Source: Burkholderiales bacterium
Lineage (GTDB): Bacteria > Pseudomonadota > Gammaproteobacteria > Burkholderiales > Casimicrobiaceae
Direction: 5' to 3'
Assembly (NCBI GenBank): GCA_020851235.1
Contig: JADZDD010000025.1
Coordinates: 1 to 64,000 of the forward strand
DNA: 64,000 bases
The translations under genes and the position numbers were made by a program. Position 1 is the stretch's first letter. Every line of letters starts with the position of its first letter. A model generated the notes under the pieces. It searched no databases. It saw only the letters and a program-made list of their open reading frames with translations, and had not been told where the DNA came from. Of the stretch, positions 1 to 7,867 are shown one piece after another.

Positions 1-37
1 TCGCATCGTTGAACCACTTCACGGTACCAGTTGCCAT
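1..37 (-). CDS. Cold-shock protein (CspA family), N-terminal fragment cut by window edge
   Basis: Only the first 12 codons are present. They read MATGTVKWFNDA, the conserved start of CspA-family nucleic-acid-binding proteins, where KWFN opens the first RNA-binding strand region. The protein would be a small single-domain RNA chaperone of about 67-70 residues. The ATG lies at 35-37 (minus strand) and is preceded by a good GAGGAAA ribosome binding site. The rest lies left of position 1. The family is recognisable despite the short stretch, but the paralogue cannot be told. Confidence 0.85.
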   Translation of the reverse strand, partial: MATGTVKWFNDA

Positions 38-426
38 TTCCGAATTTCCTCAAGATAAGTGATCGGCGGGCGGGTGCCCGCCCCATGTTTCATTCTCAAG
101 GACAGAAAAGTACGGAACCGCAATCACAAGCGGCGCGACAACTGCCGCGCCGCTGACCGGGCCTGGGCGTGCTTAAAGTACTTGAAACAAAACACCTTTG
201 GGAGCATACGCGAAGCGCGCCGGTTTGGGAATCCCCCTGGTGCGAACACGACTACCCCAAGAAACGAGACCGTGGCGCCGCCCGGGAAGTTCCGGACGGG
301 CGCGCCGGTTCCCCCGGGATCGAACGGGTGCCCGCGCCTTGACCCCCGACACGGTCTGCCCGTACCCTCACACGCTCTTTGCGCCCCGCAACGGGCGCCC
401 GCTGACCCCTCCGCACCGAAAACCCC
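38..426. promoter_or_regulatory. Divergent intergenic region with csp 5' leader and hairpin
   Basis: No gene was found between the cold-shock gene and the dehydrogenase. A perfect 7-bp stem (GGCGGGC/GCCCGCC, 65-71 and 76-82, loop of four) lies 28-45 bases upstream of the csp start, inside its probable leader. The A/T-richer stretch at about 175-205 is the most promoter-like part, but no confident -35/-10 pair can be named. The remainder is GC-rich and shows nothing else. Confidence 0.4.
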
Positions 427-1401
427 ATGAAGCGCATCCTCTTTGCCGACTATGACTATCCCGACATCGACCTCGAGCGCGCGGTCTTCGATCCCGCCGG
501 GGTCGAGGTCGTCACCGCCCAATGCAAGACCGAAGACGACGTCATCCGTGAGGGCAAGGGCTGCTGCGCGATCCTCCTGCAGTACGCACCGATCACCGCC
601 AAGGTGATCGCGGCGCTGCCCGACGTCGGCATCGTGAGCCGCATCGGCGCCGGCTTCGACACGGTGGACACCGAGGCCTGCGCCGCCGCGGGGGTGTGGG
701 TCGCGAACTCGCCGGATTACGGCGTGGGCGAGGTCGCAACGCATGCGCTGGCGCTCGCACTCGCGTCGATCCGCAACGTCGTCACGTACGATCGTGACGT
801 GCGGGCCGGAACGTGGCACTTCGAGTCGGCCGGCGCGATACCGCGCGCATCGTCGCTGACGCTCGGGATCATCGGCCTCGGACGCATCGGCAAGCGGATG
901 GCGCACCTCTCCCGCGATACGTTTCGCCGGGTGGTCGCCTACGACCCCTATCTCATCGACGGCGACTTCCCGGCGTACGTCGAACGCGTGCATTCGCTCG
1001 CCGATCTCGCCAGGGCCGCCGACGTCGTGTCGGTGCACACGCCGCTCACGCGCGAGACGCGCGGGATGCTCGACGCCGCGTTCTTCGCGGCAATGAAGCC
1101 CGGCACCTATTTCGTCAACACCGCGCGCGGGGCGATCGTCGACGTCCCGGGGCTCGCAGCGGCGCTCGCCTCGGGATCGGTCCGCGCGGCCGGGCTCGAC
1201 GTGCTGCCCGACGAGCCCGTCCCGCGGGACTCGCCGCTGCTCGCGCATCCGCGCGTCATCCTGACGCCGCACGCGGCGTTCTATTCGGTCGAGGCGGAAA
1301 AGGAGCTGCGGCGCAAGGCCGCGCGCAACATCGTGACGTGGCTTGCCACCGGACGGCCCGACTACGTCGTGGCCGCGGGCACGCGCCGGTACGCGGGTTG
1401 A
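427..1401 (+). CDS. D-isomer-specific 2-hydroxyacid dehydrogenase, NAD-binding
   Basis: The 324-residue protein has the two-domain 2-hydroxyacid dehydrogenase fold. A Rossmann motif GLGRIG lies at residues 150-155, and the usual catalytic trio is in order: Arg in TARGAIVD (about 234), Glu in PDEPV (about 263) and His in TPHAAF (about 282). It should be a cytoplasmic NAD(P)H-dependent oxidoreductase acting on a 2-oxo or 2-hydroxy acid. It resembles the CtBP / phosphoglycerate dehydrogenase-like branch but has no ACT domain, so it is probably not serine-pathway SerA. The substrate cannot be read from the sequence. It is followed 60 bases later by grxD on the same strand. Confidence 0.88.
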   Translation: MKRILFADYDYPDIDLERAVFDPAGVEVVTAQCKTEDDVIREGKGCCAILLQYAPITAKVIAALPDVGIVSRIGAGFDTVDTEACAAAGVWVANSPDYGVGEVATHALALALASIRNVVTYDRDVRAGTWHFESAGAIPRASSLTLGIIGLGRIGKRMAHLSRDTFRRVVAYDPYLIDGDFPAYVERVHSLADLARAADVVSVHTPLTRETRGMLDAAFFAAMKPGTYFVNTARGAIVDVPGLAAALASGSVRAAGLDVLPDEPVPRDSPLLAHPRVILTPHAAFYSVEAEKELRRKAARNIVTWLATGRPDYVVAAGTRRYAG

Positions 1402-1461
1402 AGCGCCCGGCCACCGTCCCCACAGAAGGTAGAATCAGGCATCCATCGCGCCGGAGCATCC

Positions 1462-1779
1462 ATGAGCGTTCAAGACACGATCCGCACCCAGGTCACCACG
1501 CACCCCGTGGTGCTGTACATGAAGGGCACGCCCCAGTTTCCGCAGTGCGGCTTTTCGGCGACGGTGGCCGAGATCCTGAAGCGTTGCGGATTGACCGAGT
1601 ACTTCTCGGTGAACGTGCTCGCCGACGACGAGATCCGCCAGGGCATCAAGGATTACGCCAACTGGCCGACGATCCCGCAGCTCTACGTCAACGGCGAGTT
1701 CGTGGGCGGTTGCGACATCGTGCGCGAGATGTACACGAGCGGCGAACTGCAAAAGCTCCTCGCCGCACCGGCGGCGTAG
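1462..1779 (+). CDS. grxD: Monothiol glutaredoxin Grx4 family
   Basis: This 105-residue protein carries the CGFS active site (residues 29-32) that defines monothiol glutaredoxins, plus the cis-Pro TIPQLY and glutathione-binding GGCDI motifs. These proteins bind a glutathione-ligated [2Fe-2S] cluster as dimers or with BolA partners and pass clusters to apo-proteins in the cytoplasm. Length and motifs match GrxD closely. It faces spoT convergently; the two ends lie 21 bases apart. Confidence 0.95.
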   Translation: MSVQDTIRTQVTTHPVVLYMKGTPQFPQCGFSATVAEILKRCGLTEYFSVNVLADDEIRQGIKDYANWPTIPQLYVNGEFVGGCDIVREMYTSGELQKLLAAPAA

Positions 1780-1800
1780 GCCGCGCGGGCACGCACCGCG

Positions 1801-3936
1801 CTACGTGCGCGTGCGCACGGCGCGCTTGACGTCGGGCACGCGCCGCAGCGCGCGCAGCACCTGCGCGAGGTGGCGGCGATCGCGCACCTGGACACCGAAG
1901 AACATCGCGATCACCTCGGCCCCGTCGGGGCGCTCCATCGACACCGTATCGATATTCGCCTCGGCGTCGCCGATCGCCGTCGCGATCTCGGCGAGGAGTC
2001 CCACCCGGTCCGCGACGAGGAGGCGAATGCCCGTCTCGAACACCCCCTGCACGTCGGGTGCCCACTCGACGTCGACGAGCTCGCCCGGCTCGCCGCGCTG
2101 CTTCTTCAGCGTGACGCAGTCGCGCGTGTGCACGAGCAACCCCTGACCACGCCGAAACTGGCCGACGATCGCGTCGCCCGGAATCGGCCGGCAGCACTTC
2201 GCGTACTGGATCGCAACCCCTTCGACGCCGCGCAGCGTGAGCGCGCCGAGCTTGCCGGGCATCGGCGGTGCCTGCGCCGGGTCGTCGGGATTGCCCGGAA
2301 CCTTGGTCAGCGCCTGCGCGACCACGAACGACAGCCGTTTGCCGAGGCCAATGTCGGCCAGGATGTCGAGCTGACTCTTCGCGCCGTACTCCCGGGCGAG
2401 CGCCTCCCAGCGATCCCAGGAGACGGCCTGCGGCTCGACCTTCAGTGTGGCGAGTGCCTGGTTGAGGAGGCGCTCGCCGAGCGCCGCCGACTCCTTCTGC
2501 TGCAGGCCCTTCAGATAATGGCGGATGCGCGATCGCGCCTTGCCGGTCGTCACGAACGAAAGCCACGACGGGTTCGGGCGGGCGGTGGGCGAGGTCAGGA
2601 TCTCGACGTGGTCGCCGTTCTTGAGCTCGGTGCGCAGCGGCAGCAGCTCGTAGTTGATGCGGGCCGCGACGCAGTGGTGGCCGATGTCGGTGTGCACGCC
2701 GTAGGCGAAGTCGACCGCCGTCGCGCCGCGCGGGAGCGCCATGATCTTGCCCTTCGGCGTGAAGACGTAGATCTCGTCGGGAAAGAGGTCGCCCTTGACG
2801 TTCTCCAGGAACTCCATCGAGTCCTTGGTATCGGACTGGATTTCGAGGAGGCTTTGCAGCCAGCGTGACGTCTCGCGCTGCGCCTCGGCGAGGTCGAGCT
2901 CGCCGCCCGCCTTGTACAGCCAGTGCGCGGCGACACCCGCTTCGGCCACGCGGTGCATGTCGTGCGTTCGTATCTGGATCTCGAGCGGCGTACCGAACGG
3001 ACCGAAGAGCGTCGTGTGCAGCGACTGGTAGCCGTTGGCCTTGGGGATCGCGATGTAGTCCTTGAACTTCCCCGGGATCGGCTTGTACAGCTCGTGCAGG
3101 ACGCCGAGCGCCGCGTAGCAGTTGGTCTTGTCGGAAACCAGGACGCGCACGCCGTAGATGTCGAACACCTGCGTGAAGGTGCAGCGCTTTTCGCGCATCT
3201 TGCTGTAGACGGAGTACAGCGACTTTTCGCGCCCGTTGACCACCGCGACGACATTCTCGCGGGCGAGCCCCTCGCGGATCACGTCGAGCAGTCGATTCAT
3301 CACCTCGCGCCGATTGCCGCGCGCCGCCTTGATCGACGAGGCGAGAACCCGGTAGCGCATCGGGTTGAGCTGCTTGAACGACAGGTTCTGCAGCTCGAGA
3401 TACAGCGAGTTGAGCCCGAGCCGATTGGCGATCGGCGCGTAGATGTCGAGCGTCTCCTTCGCGATGCGCTTGCGCTGCGCCGGCGCCATCGCATCGAGCG
3501 TGCGCATGTTGTGCAGGCGATCCGCGAGCTTGATGAGGATGACGCGGACGTCGTGCGCCATCGCGAGGAGCATCTTGCGAAAGCTCTCCGCCTGCACTTC
3601 CTCGCGGCTCGTGAACTCGATCTGATTGAGCTTCGAGACGCCGTCGACCATCTCGGCCACCGGCTCGCCGAATCTCTTCTCCAGCTCGCCTTTGCTGACC
3701 GCGCTGTCCTCCATCACGTCGTGGAGGAGCGCCGCGGCAAGTCCCTGCGCATCGAGCCGCCACTGCGACAGGATCGATGCGACCGCCAGCGGATGCGTGA
3801 TGTAGGGCTCGCCGGACTTGCGGAACTGCCCGCGGTGCGCGGTCTCCGAGAACTCGAAGGCGCGATTGACGAGCGCGACGTCGGGCGCCGGGAGGTAGTG
3901 GCCCAGGCGCTTGGTGAACTCCGCGATCTCGGACAT
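1801..3936 (-). CDS. spoT: Bifunctional (p)ppGpp synthetase/hydrolase (RelA/SpoT family)
   Basis: The 711-residue stringent-response enzyme has domains in family order. The HD hydrolase domain contains HRGQF, THP and ALLHDVMED, so hydrolysis should be active. The synthetase domain contains DYIAIPKANGYQSLH and EIQIRT. A TGS domain (DEIYVFTPKGKI onward) and a C-terminal ACT domain (about 640-711) follow. It makes and degrades (p)ppGpp in the cytoplasm. An intact HD motif suggests SpoT/Rel rather than hydrolase-dead RelA. It lies 32 bases after rpoZ and is probably co-transcribed with gmk and rpoZ, a standard proteobacterial arrangement. It is slightly shorter than many betaproteobacterial SpoT proteins, without a missing domain. 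Confidence 0.96.
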   Translation of the reverse strand: MSEIAEFTKRLGHYLPAPDVALVNRAFEFSETAHRGQFRKSGEPYITHPLAVASILSQWRLDAQGLAAALLHDVMEDSAVSKGELEKRFGEPVAEMVDGVSKLNQIEFTSREEVQAESFRKMLLAMAHDVRVILIKLADRLHNMRTLDAMAPAQRKRIAKETLDIYAPIANRLGLNSLYLELQNLSFKQLNPMRYRVLASSIKAARGNRREVMNRLLDVIREGLARENVVAVVNGREKSLYSVYSKMREKRCTFTQVFDIYGVRVLVSDKTNCYAALGVLHELYKPIPGKFKDYIAIPKANGYQSLHTTLFGPFGTPLEIQIRTHDMHRVAEAGVAAHWLYKAGGELDLAEAQRETSRWLQSLLEIQSDTKDSMEFLENVKGDLFPDEIYVFTPKGKIMALPRGATAVDFAYGVHTDIGHHCVAARINYELLPLRTELKNGDHVEILTSPTARPNPSWLSFVTTGKARSRIRHYLKGLQQKESAALGERLLNQALATLKVEPQAVSWDRWEALAREYGAKSQLDILADIGLGKRLSFVVAQALTKVPGNPDDPAQAPPMPGKLGALTLRGVEGVAIQYAKCCRPIPGDAIVGQFRRGQGLLVHTRDCVTLKKQRGEPGELVDVEWAPDVQGVFETGIRLLVADRVGLLAEIATAIGDAEANIDTVSMERPDGAEVIAMFFGVQVRDRRHLAQVLRALRRVPDVKRAVRTRT

Positions 3937-3968
3937 ACGCTCCTACATGCGTCCGGGATCGCGTGGGA

Positions 3969-4196
3969 TCAAATGCTCGCGGTCGGCAGCGTCGGCCCGG
4001 TCTTGGTCAACATCTCGATCCCGATCTTGCCGGCGGCCATCTCGCGCAGCGCGATGACGGTCGGCTTGTCGCGATCGGCATCGACCATCGGGGCCGAGCC
4101 CGCGGTGATCTGGCGCGCGCGGTTGGTCGCCGCGAGCGTCAGCTCGAAGCGATTGGGAATCTTGGCGAGGCAATCCTCGATGGTGATGCGGGCCAT
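3969..4196 (-). CDS. rpoZ: RNA polymerase omega subunit
   Basis: The 75-residue protein begins [20 protein letters not shown] and contains the [12 protein letters not shown] block typical of omega. Omega binds the beta' subunit, helps RNA polymerase assembly and forms one ppGpp site. The gene sits between gmk (15 bases upstream) and spoT (32 bases downstream), the usual neighbourhood, tying transcription machinery to stringent control in one operon. Confidence 0.95.
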   Translation of the reverse strand: MARITIEDCLAKIPNRFELTLAATNRARQITAGSAPMVDADRDKPTVIALREMAAGKIGIEMLTKTGPTLPTASI

Positions 4197-4211
4197 GGGT
4201 GCTCCAATGAA

Positions 4212-4886
4212 TTACGGACGCAAGAGTTCGGCGATGAGTGCCGCGTGGCGTGCCTGCTGTCGCGGTGCGGCGAGTCGCGCCGCCCGCACGATCACGGAAA
4301 GATCGTCGACTGCTCTCGCAAAGTCCTGATTCATAATAACATAATCGAACTCGCCGACGTGGCGCATCTCCTCGCGCGCGGCCTCGACACGGCGGGCGAT
4401 CACCTCCGAGGCGTCCTGGCCACGCCGATTGAGCCGCTCCTCGAGCGAGGCGAGCGACGGCGGCAGGATGAAGATCAGGACCGCGCCCGGGATGAGCCGA
4501 CGGACCTGGTGCGCCCCCTGCCAGTCGATCTCGAGGAGGACGTCGTGCCCGGCGGCCACTTCCGCCGCGAGCCACGTCGCCGACGTCGCGTACCAGTTGC
4601 CGTGAACGTGCGCGTGCTCGAGAAACTCGCCGCGCTGGCGCAGCGCCATGAACGTCGCCTCGTCGACGAAGTGATAGTCGACACCGTCGCGCTCGCCGGC
4701 GCGTGGCGCGCGCGTGGTGTACGACACCGACAGTCGCATGCCGGGCTCGCGCTCGAGGAGCGCCTTGACGAGGCTCGTCTTGCCGCCACCCGAAGGGGCG
4801 GCGAGGACGAAGAGGCAGCCCGACGCCGGCGGCGCCTGGGTGGCGATGACCGTCGGGGTGATCACTGGGCCGCTGGTGTCGCGCAC
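4212..4886 (-). CDS. gmk: Guanylate kinase
   Basis: This is a 224-residue P-loop kinase phosphorylating GMP to GDP. The Walker A motif APSGGGKT lies at about 31-38, and the GMP-binding part SYTTRAPRAGERDGVDYHF and the DYVIMN segment follow. The start is GTG at 4886, 13 bases after the stop of the META gene, because AGGCAGGA sits about 8 bases upstream. A second GTG seven codons later is possible. In related bacteria gmk usually directly follows yicC. Here about 6 kb separates them (see the island entries). Confidence 0.95.
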   Translation of the reverse strand: MRDTSGPVITPTVIATQAPPASGCLFVLAAPSGGGKTSLVKALLEREPGMRLSVSYTTRAPRAGERDGVDYHFVDEATFMALRQRGEFLEHAHVHGNWYATSATWLAAEVAAGHDVLLEIDWQGAHQVRRLIPGAVLIFILPPSLASLEERLNRRGQDASEVIARRVEAAREEMRHVGEFDYVIMNQDFARAVDDLSVIVRAARLAAPRQQARHAALIAELLRP

Positions 4887-4899
4887 GCGCCGTCCTGCC

Positions 4900-5418
4900 T
4901 CAGCGCGCGGTTCCGGCGCGGAACTTGGCGATCGCCTTGCCCTTGGCGTCGATGAGCGTCAGCGCGTCGCCGGCGATGCGATAGCGCGCCGTTCGCTCGA
5001 GCGCCTTGACCAATGCGGCTTCCTGCTCCATGCCGTCGGGACACATCATCATCGTTCCCGCCATCTGCGTGAAGTGCAGGTGCGCGCCGTCGAGTTCGAA
5101 GCCGCCCACGAGGTTGTTGCAGCCGCCGCTGCCGCTCACCCGCGTCTCGTTGCCGTCGAGGACGACGTGCGGTTCGCGCTGATCCTTGAACGTGCGTGCG
5201 GGCTTGCCGTCGAGGGCCACGAGCTTCCAGTAGGTCTTGCGCAGCGTCGGTGACCCCTTGGCGGGAGGGGCGGCCGCTTGCACGCGCACCGCACGCACGT
5301 CGGGGACGGCTTCGCCGTCGAGCGCACTGACTGGCGCCACGCACAGGAGCAGCGCGAGGAAGCTCGCGAGTCGGGCGCCCCGACGCGCTCCGATGGGCAC
5401 TGCGGCACGCATACGCAT
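4900..5418 (-). CDS. Secreted META-domain (HslJ-like) protein
   Basis: The 172-residue protein has a basic N-terminus and a hydrophobic segment (about residues 18-32, ending VSA) that reads as a signal peptide. No lipobox cysteine follows. The rest is a META/HslJ domain: YWKLVALDGK, then a GSGGCNNLVG core, then FTQMAGTMMMCPDGMEQE, with the domain's conserved paired cysteines. HslJ-type proteins are envelope proteins linked to stress tolerance, and their molecular role is not settled. It is upstream of gmk with 13 bases between them, so it may lead that operon. It sits just outside the proposed island boundary at 5628. Confidence 0.85.
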   Translation of the reverse strand: MRMRAAVPIGARRGARLASFLALLLCVAPVSALDGEAVPDVRAVRVQAAAPPAKGSPTLRKTYWKLVALDGKPARTFKDQREPHVVLDGNETRVSGSGGCNNLVGGFELDGAHLHFTQMAGTMMMCPDGMEQEAALVKALERTARYRIAGDALTLIDAKGKAIAKFRAGTAR

Positions 5419-5876
5419 GGAAGCCGGCGCGAGGAAAGAGTGCCCGTGATTCTATCAAGCCCGCCGCCCCAACCGACCGTGGGAGCGTTCCGTCGCGCCT
5501 GCCCAGACGCACGCCCCGCCCTCGTCTCGCCCAGGGGATGCGCTGCCGGTGGCGGCGAACCGTGCAAGGTCCCCTTCGCCAAGGCCGGTGCGAATCTCGG
5601 GTCCGGGCAGCGGCTGCACCCGGAACGTCACTCGACGTTGTGCACCTGAAGTTCGAGTGCGCAGCCAAGTGCGTGTCGTGCCGTCGGTTCTCGTTTGCCT
5701 TGCGCTGGAAACCTCACAACGAACCCCACACCCCAAGCGTGCAGCAGCGTTGCGCGGTGCTCGTGCCCGGCGATGCAGCGGTTGCGAGTTTGACGTCGGG
5801 GCGTGACCGTGGGGTGCGGATGACTGCGTTCGACAGGCATGGGCGCATCCCGCTTCGCCCCCACCCGCTTCCGAAG
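5419..5876. other. Gene-poor stretch holding the left island boundary
   Basis: No convincing gene was found. The notable content is the yicC-like repeat at 5628-5648. The open frames here have no family motifs and look like GC-rich background. The stretch right of the repeat (about 5649-5876) would be the inner edge of the island and may hold decayed sequence. Confidence 0.5.
5628..5648. repeat. Partial copy of the yicC 3' end (putative att-like repeat, left)
   Basis: These 21 bases match 10946-10966, the last codons and stop of yicC, at 20 of 21 positions and in the same orientation. Read on the minus strand, the remnant ends ALELQVHNVE-stop, while YicC ends with SLELK, nine more residues, then QVQNVE-stop. 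Homology therefore seems to resume upstream after a deletion of about 27 bases. Islands of the MGIVflInd1 type are known to integrate at the 3' end of yicC and leave such repeats. No integrase is visible between the copies. Confidence 0.65.
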
Positions 5877-6914
5877 TCACGATGCGTTGATCGTTCGCTC
5901 GGCCTCGTCGAGCGTTTCGAGGATCGCATCGAACTGCGGTGGTGCCGTCAGAAACATCGCGCGCATCTGCGCGTAGTCGCGCGCCAGCACGGCGCGTCGG
6001 CTCGCGGGCGGCGCCAAGCGGAACGTCCCAGGCTTGGCGAGGTCGTAACGCGCCCACTGACGCGCGAACACCCGGCTCTTCCAATCGACGACCCGAGCGC
6101 ACAGTGTGCGGTCGGCGAGCATGGCCGCTGCATCCGGATGCATCAGCAAGCGCGCCATGTCGGCGTAATGCCGCGCGTAGCGATCGGGCGTAGTCTGTTC
6201 CTCCGGCCGATGGTGCTCGGCGTGCAGGATGGTGGCCTTCTCCCAGAACGTTCGCGGCAGTTCGAGCGCGGTGACCCGGCAGTTCCAGTCCGCGAACGCC
6301 GCCGGAAAGTCGTCGACGACCCACGCGCGCACAGCGTGCCGCTCCGTCGGCCGCTGGTCCGTCAGCGAGCCGAGTTCGAGCTTGACCTCGCGCCGCAGGT
6401 AGTCGAAGCCGCCGGCTTCGGCCGACGGGTAGTCGAAGTGCACGACGGGCGAGCGTGCGACGGCGTCGTCTTCGTAGCGCAGCCAGGGTGCGCGACCCGG
6501 GCGCGTGCCGAGGTGCTCGACGATCGCCTGTGCCAGACGCGGTATCAGCAGTGTCCTCGTGCGTTCGCCGCACTGCCTCTGCATCCGGGCCAGGGTGGCA
6601 TCGCGCTGCGTGCGGCTCTTCATCGCCTCGAAGGCGGCCTCGTCGGCGCCGACAAACGTCGGTGACATCGACAGGTCGATGTCCTCCGAGACGCGGTCGA
6701 TCACGCCGTACACCTTCGACAGCGACGTGCCGCCCTTGAACACCAGATGCGGCGCCAGTTCGGTATCCGCGAACAGCAGCCCGAGCAGCCAGCTCACTCA
6801 GAAGTCCTTCTCGACCATCACGCTCGACGCGGCCAGGCGGGCCGCGGTCTGTGCAAAGGCGAGCACGCGGCGCTCGGGCGCCAACGCCACGAACTGCGCT
6901 GCGAGTCGGGCCAT
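5877..6914 (-). pseudogene. AbiEii-type nucleotidyltransferase toxin gene with in-frame stop
   Basis: The gene starts at ATG 6914, three bases after the stop of the antitoxin gene. It reads MARLAAQ and continues to VMVEKDF, then hits TGA at 6798-6800, then continues in frame for 306 codons with the family core: FKGGTSLSKVYG and SEDIDLS, the nucleotidyltransferase GG[T/S] and DxD elements. Family members usually have Trp after EKD[FW], so the TGA is probably a single-base TGG-to-TGA change. A truncated product could start at GTG 6797, but it would lack the N-terminal helix. AbiEii toxins are GTP-dependent nucleotidyltransferases of type IV toxin-antitoxin and phage abortive-infection systems. 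Confidence 0.8.
6798..6800 (-). other. Premature TGA stop in the AbiEii-like gene
   Basis: Codon 39 of the toxin gene reads GAC TTC TGA GTG AGC on the minus strand. Removing this one stop joins the frame starting at 6914 to the motif-bearing body without a shift. TGA ends many other genes in this window, so reassignment of TGA to Trp is excluded. Confidence 0.85.
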
Positions 6915-6917
6915 TGG

Positions 6918-7583
6918 TCAGTCCGACGCCAGCGCGCGCAAGGTGGGCTGCATCCAACCGGGTGCCAGCGGCAGGTCCTCCAGCAGCGTCCGGCGCTGAT
7001 CGGCCGGAATGGTGCGACGCAGCCTGCTCACGCGCTGCGGTGTCACATGCTCAGGCCCCAGGCTGCGCAAGGCCTGGATGACCAGACCGCTCGTGCGCCC
7101 CGCCGCAGCCATCTGGCGAGGCGTGGTGCGCTTGAGCACGATCTGCATCGGCCCGACCTTCACCGTGCGGCTCGTGCCGTCGGTCAGGAACTCGACGCGG
7201 GCGGGCACCTGGTCGGACAGTCCGAGCAGGTTGGCGGCATAGGCGCCGGTCGGCTGCAGGCGCAGCTTGTCCTTGCCGGTCAGGGCCGACACGATGGCAT
7301 CGACTGACGGCCAGAGCGTGCCCAACAGGGCGTCCTGCCGCGGCTTGTCGTACAGGCCACGCGACAGGCGGCGCAACTCGCCGCGCGCGACCAGGCGCTG
7401 CAGGGCCTTGTCGATGGCCGCGCGGCTACCGGCGTCGACGAACAGCGCCGGGGTGAAGACGGTGCCCGGCTTGGCGCGGCGCACGCGGCGCGCGATGTCG
7501 GCCTCGATGCCCGGTTCGGTGGCGGGCCGAGACCGGCGGCTGGCCGCTCGCTTCGCAGCGCGCGCGTGGGGAGCTGATTTCAT
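6918..7583 (-). CDS. AbiEi / DUF6088-type antitoxin and transcriptional repressor
   Basis: The 221-residue protein has an N-terminal winged-helix region of the AbiEi antitoxin type: AKPGTVFTPALFVD, SRAAIDKALQRLVARGEL and RLSRGLYDKPR (about residues 38-82). A C-terminal domain follows. In characterised AbiE systems this protein neutralises the toxin without a stable complex and represses its own operon by binding inverted repeats. It overlaps no gene; the toxin gene follows after three bases. The first 25 residues are basic and low-complexity, so a later start is possible. With the toxin broken, this may be an orphan antitoxin. Confidence 0.85.
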   Translation of the reverse strand: MKSAPHARAAKRAASRRSRPATEPGIEADIARRVRRAKPGTVFTPALFVDAGSRAAIDKALQRLVARGELRRLSRGLYDKPRQDALLGTLWPSVDAIVSALTGKDKLRLQPTGAYAANLLGLSDQVPARVEFLTDGTSRTVKVGPMQIVLKRTTPRQMAAAGRTSGLVIQALRSLGPEHVTPQRVSRLRRTIPADQRRTLLEDLPLAPGWMQPTLRALASD

Positions 7584-7610
7584 GTCCGAAAAATAGCACG
7601 GTTTTCGGAC
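7584..7610. promoter_or_regulatory. Inverted repeat, likely AbiEi autoregulatory operator
   Basis: A perfect 9-bp inverted repeat GTCCGAAAA / TTTTCGGAC (7584-7592 and 7602-7610, spacer 9) abuts the antitoxin ATG. AbiEi antitoxins are known to bind inverted repeats in their own promoter, so this is the natural operator. If the chosen start is right, the transcript would have almost no leader, or translation begins further in. Confidence 0.65.
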
Positions 7611-7867
7611 AATGGCAGGCCCGAGGTGCTAGCCCTTCGGCCGGAACGGTGAGCGTTTTGCATGAACTGAAACCTTGCGCAACGCCCTCGCATCGCTCTT
7701 GGGACTGCCCGGTACGGCGCAGTACCTCGCGGGACAGCAACGGGTACACCGACTACATTCCAGCCTCACTTCCGCACGAGGCGCTGCGCGCGCACGATCG
7801 CGACAGGGTCGCCCCCGGGGGCGTCGATGGTGATGGCTGTCATCGAAGGTCTCGGTTGTTCAGTTGC

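Noticed and set aside
6798-6800. TGA as a recoded (Trp or selenocysteine) codon in the AbiEii gene
   Set aside because: TGA is a normal stop in many genes here and no recoding element is visible, so a nonsense mutation is simpler.
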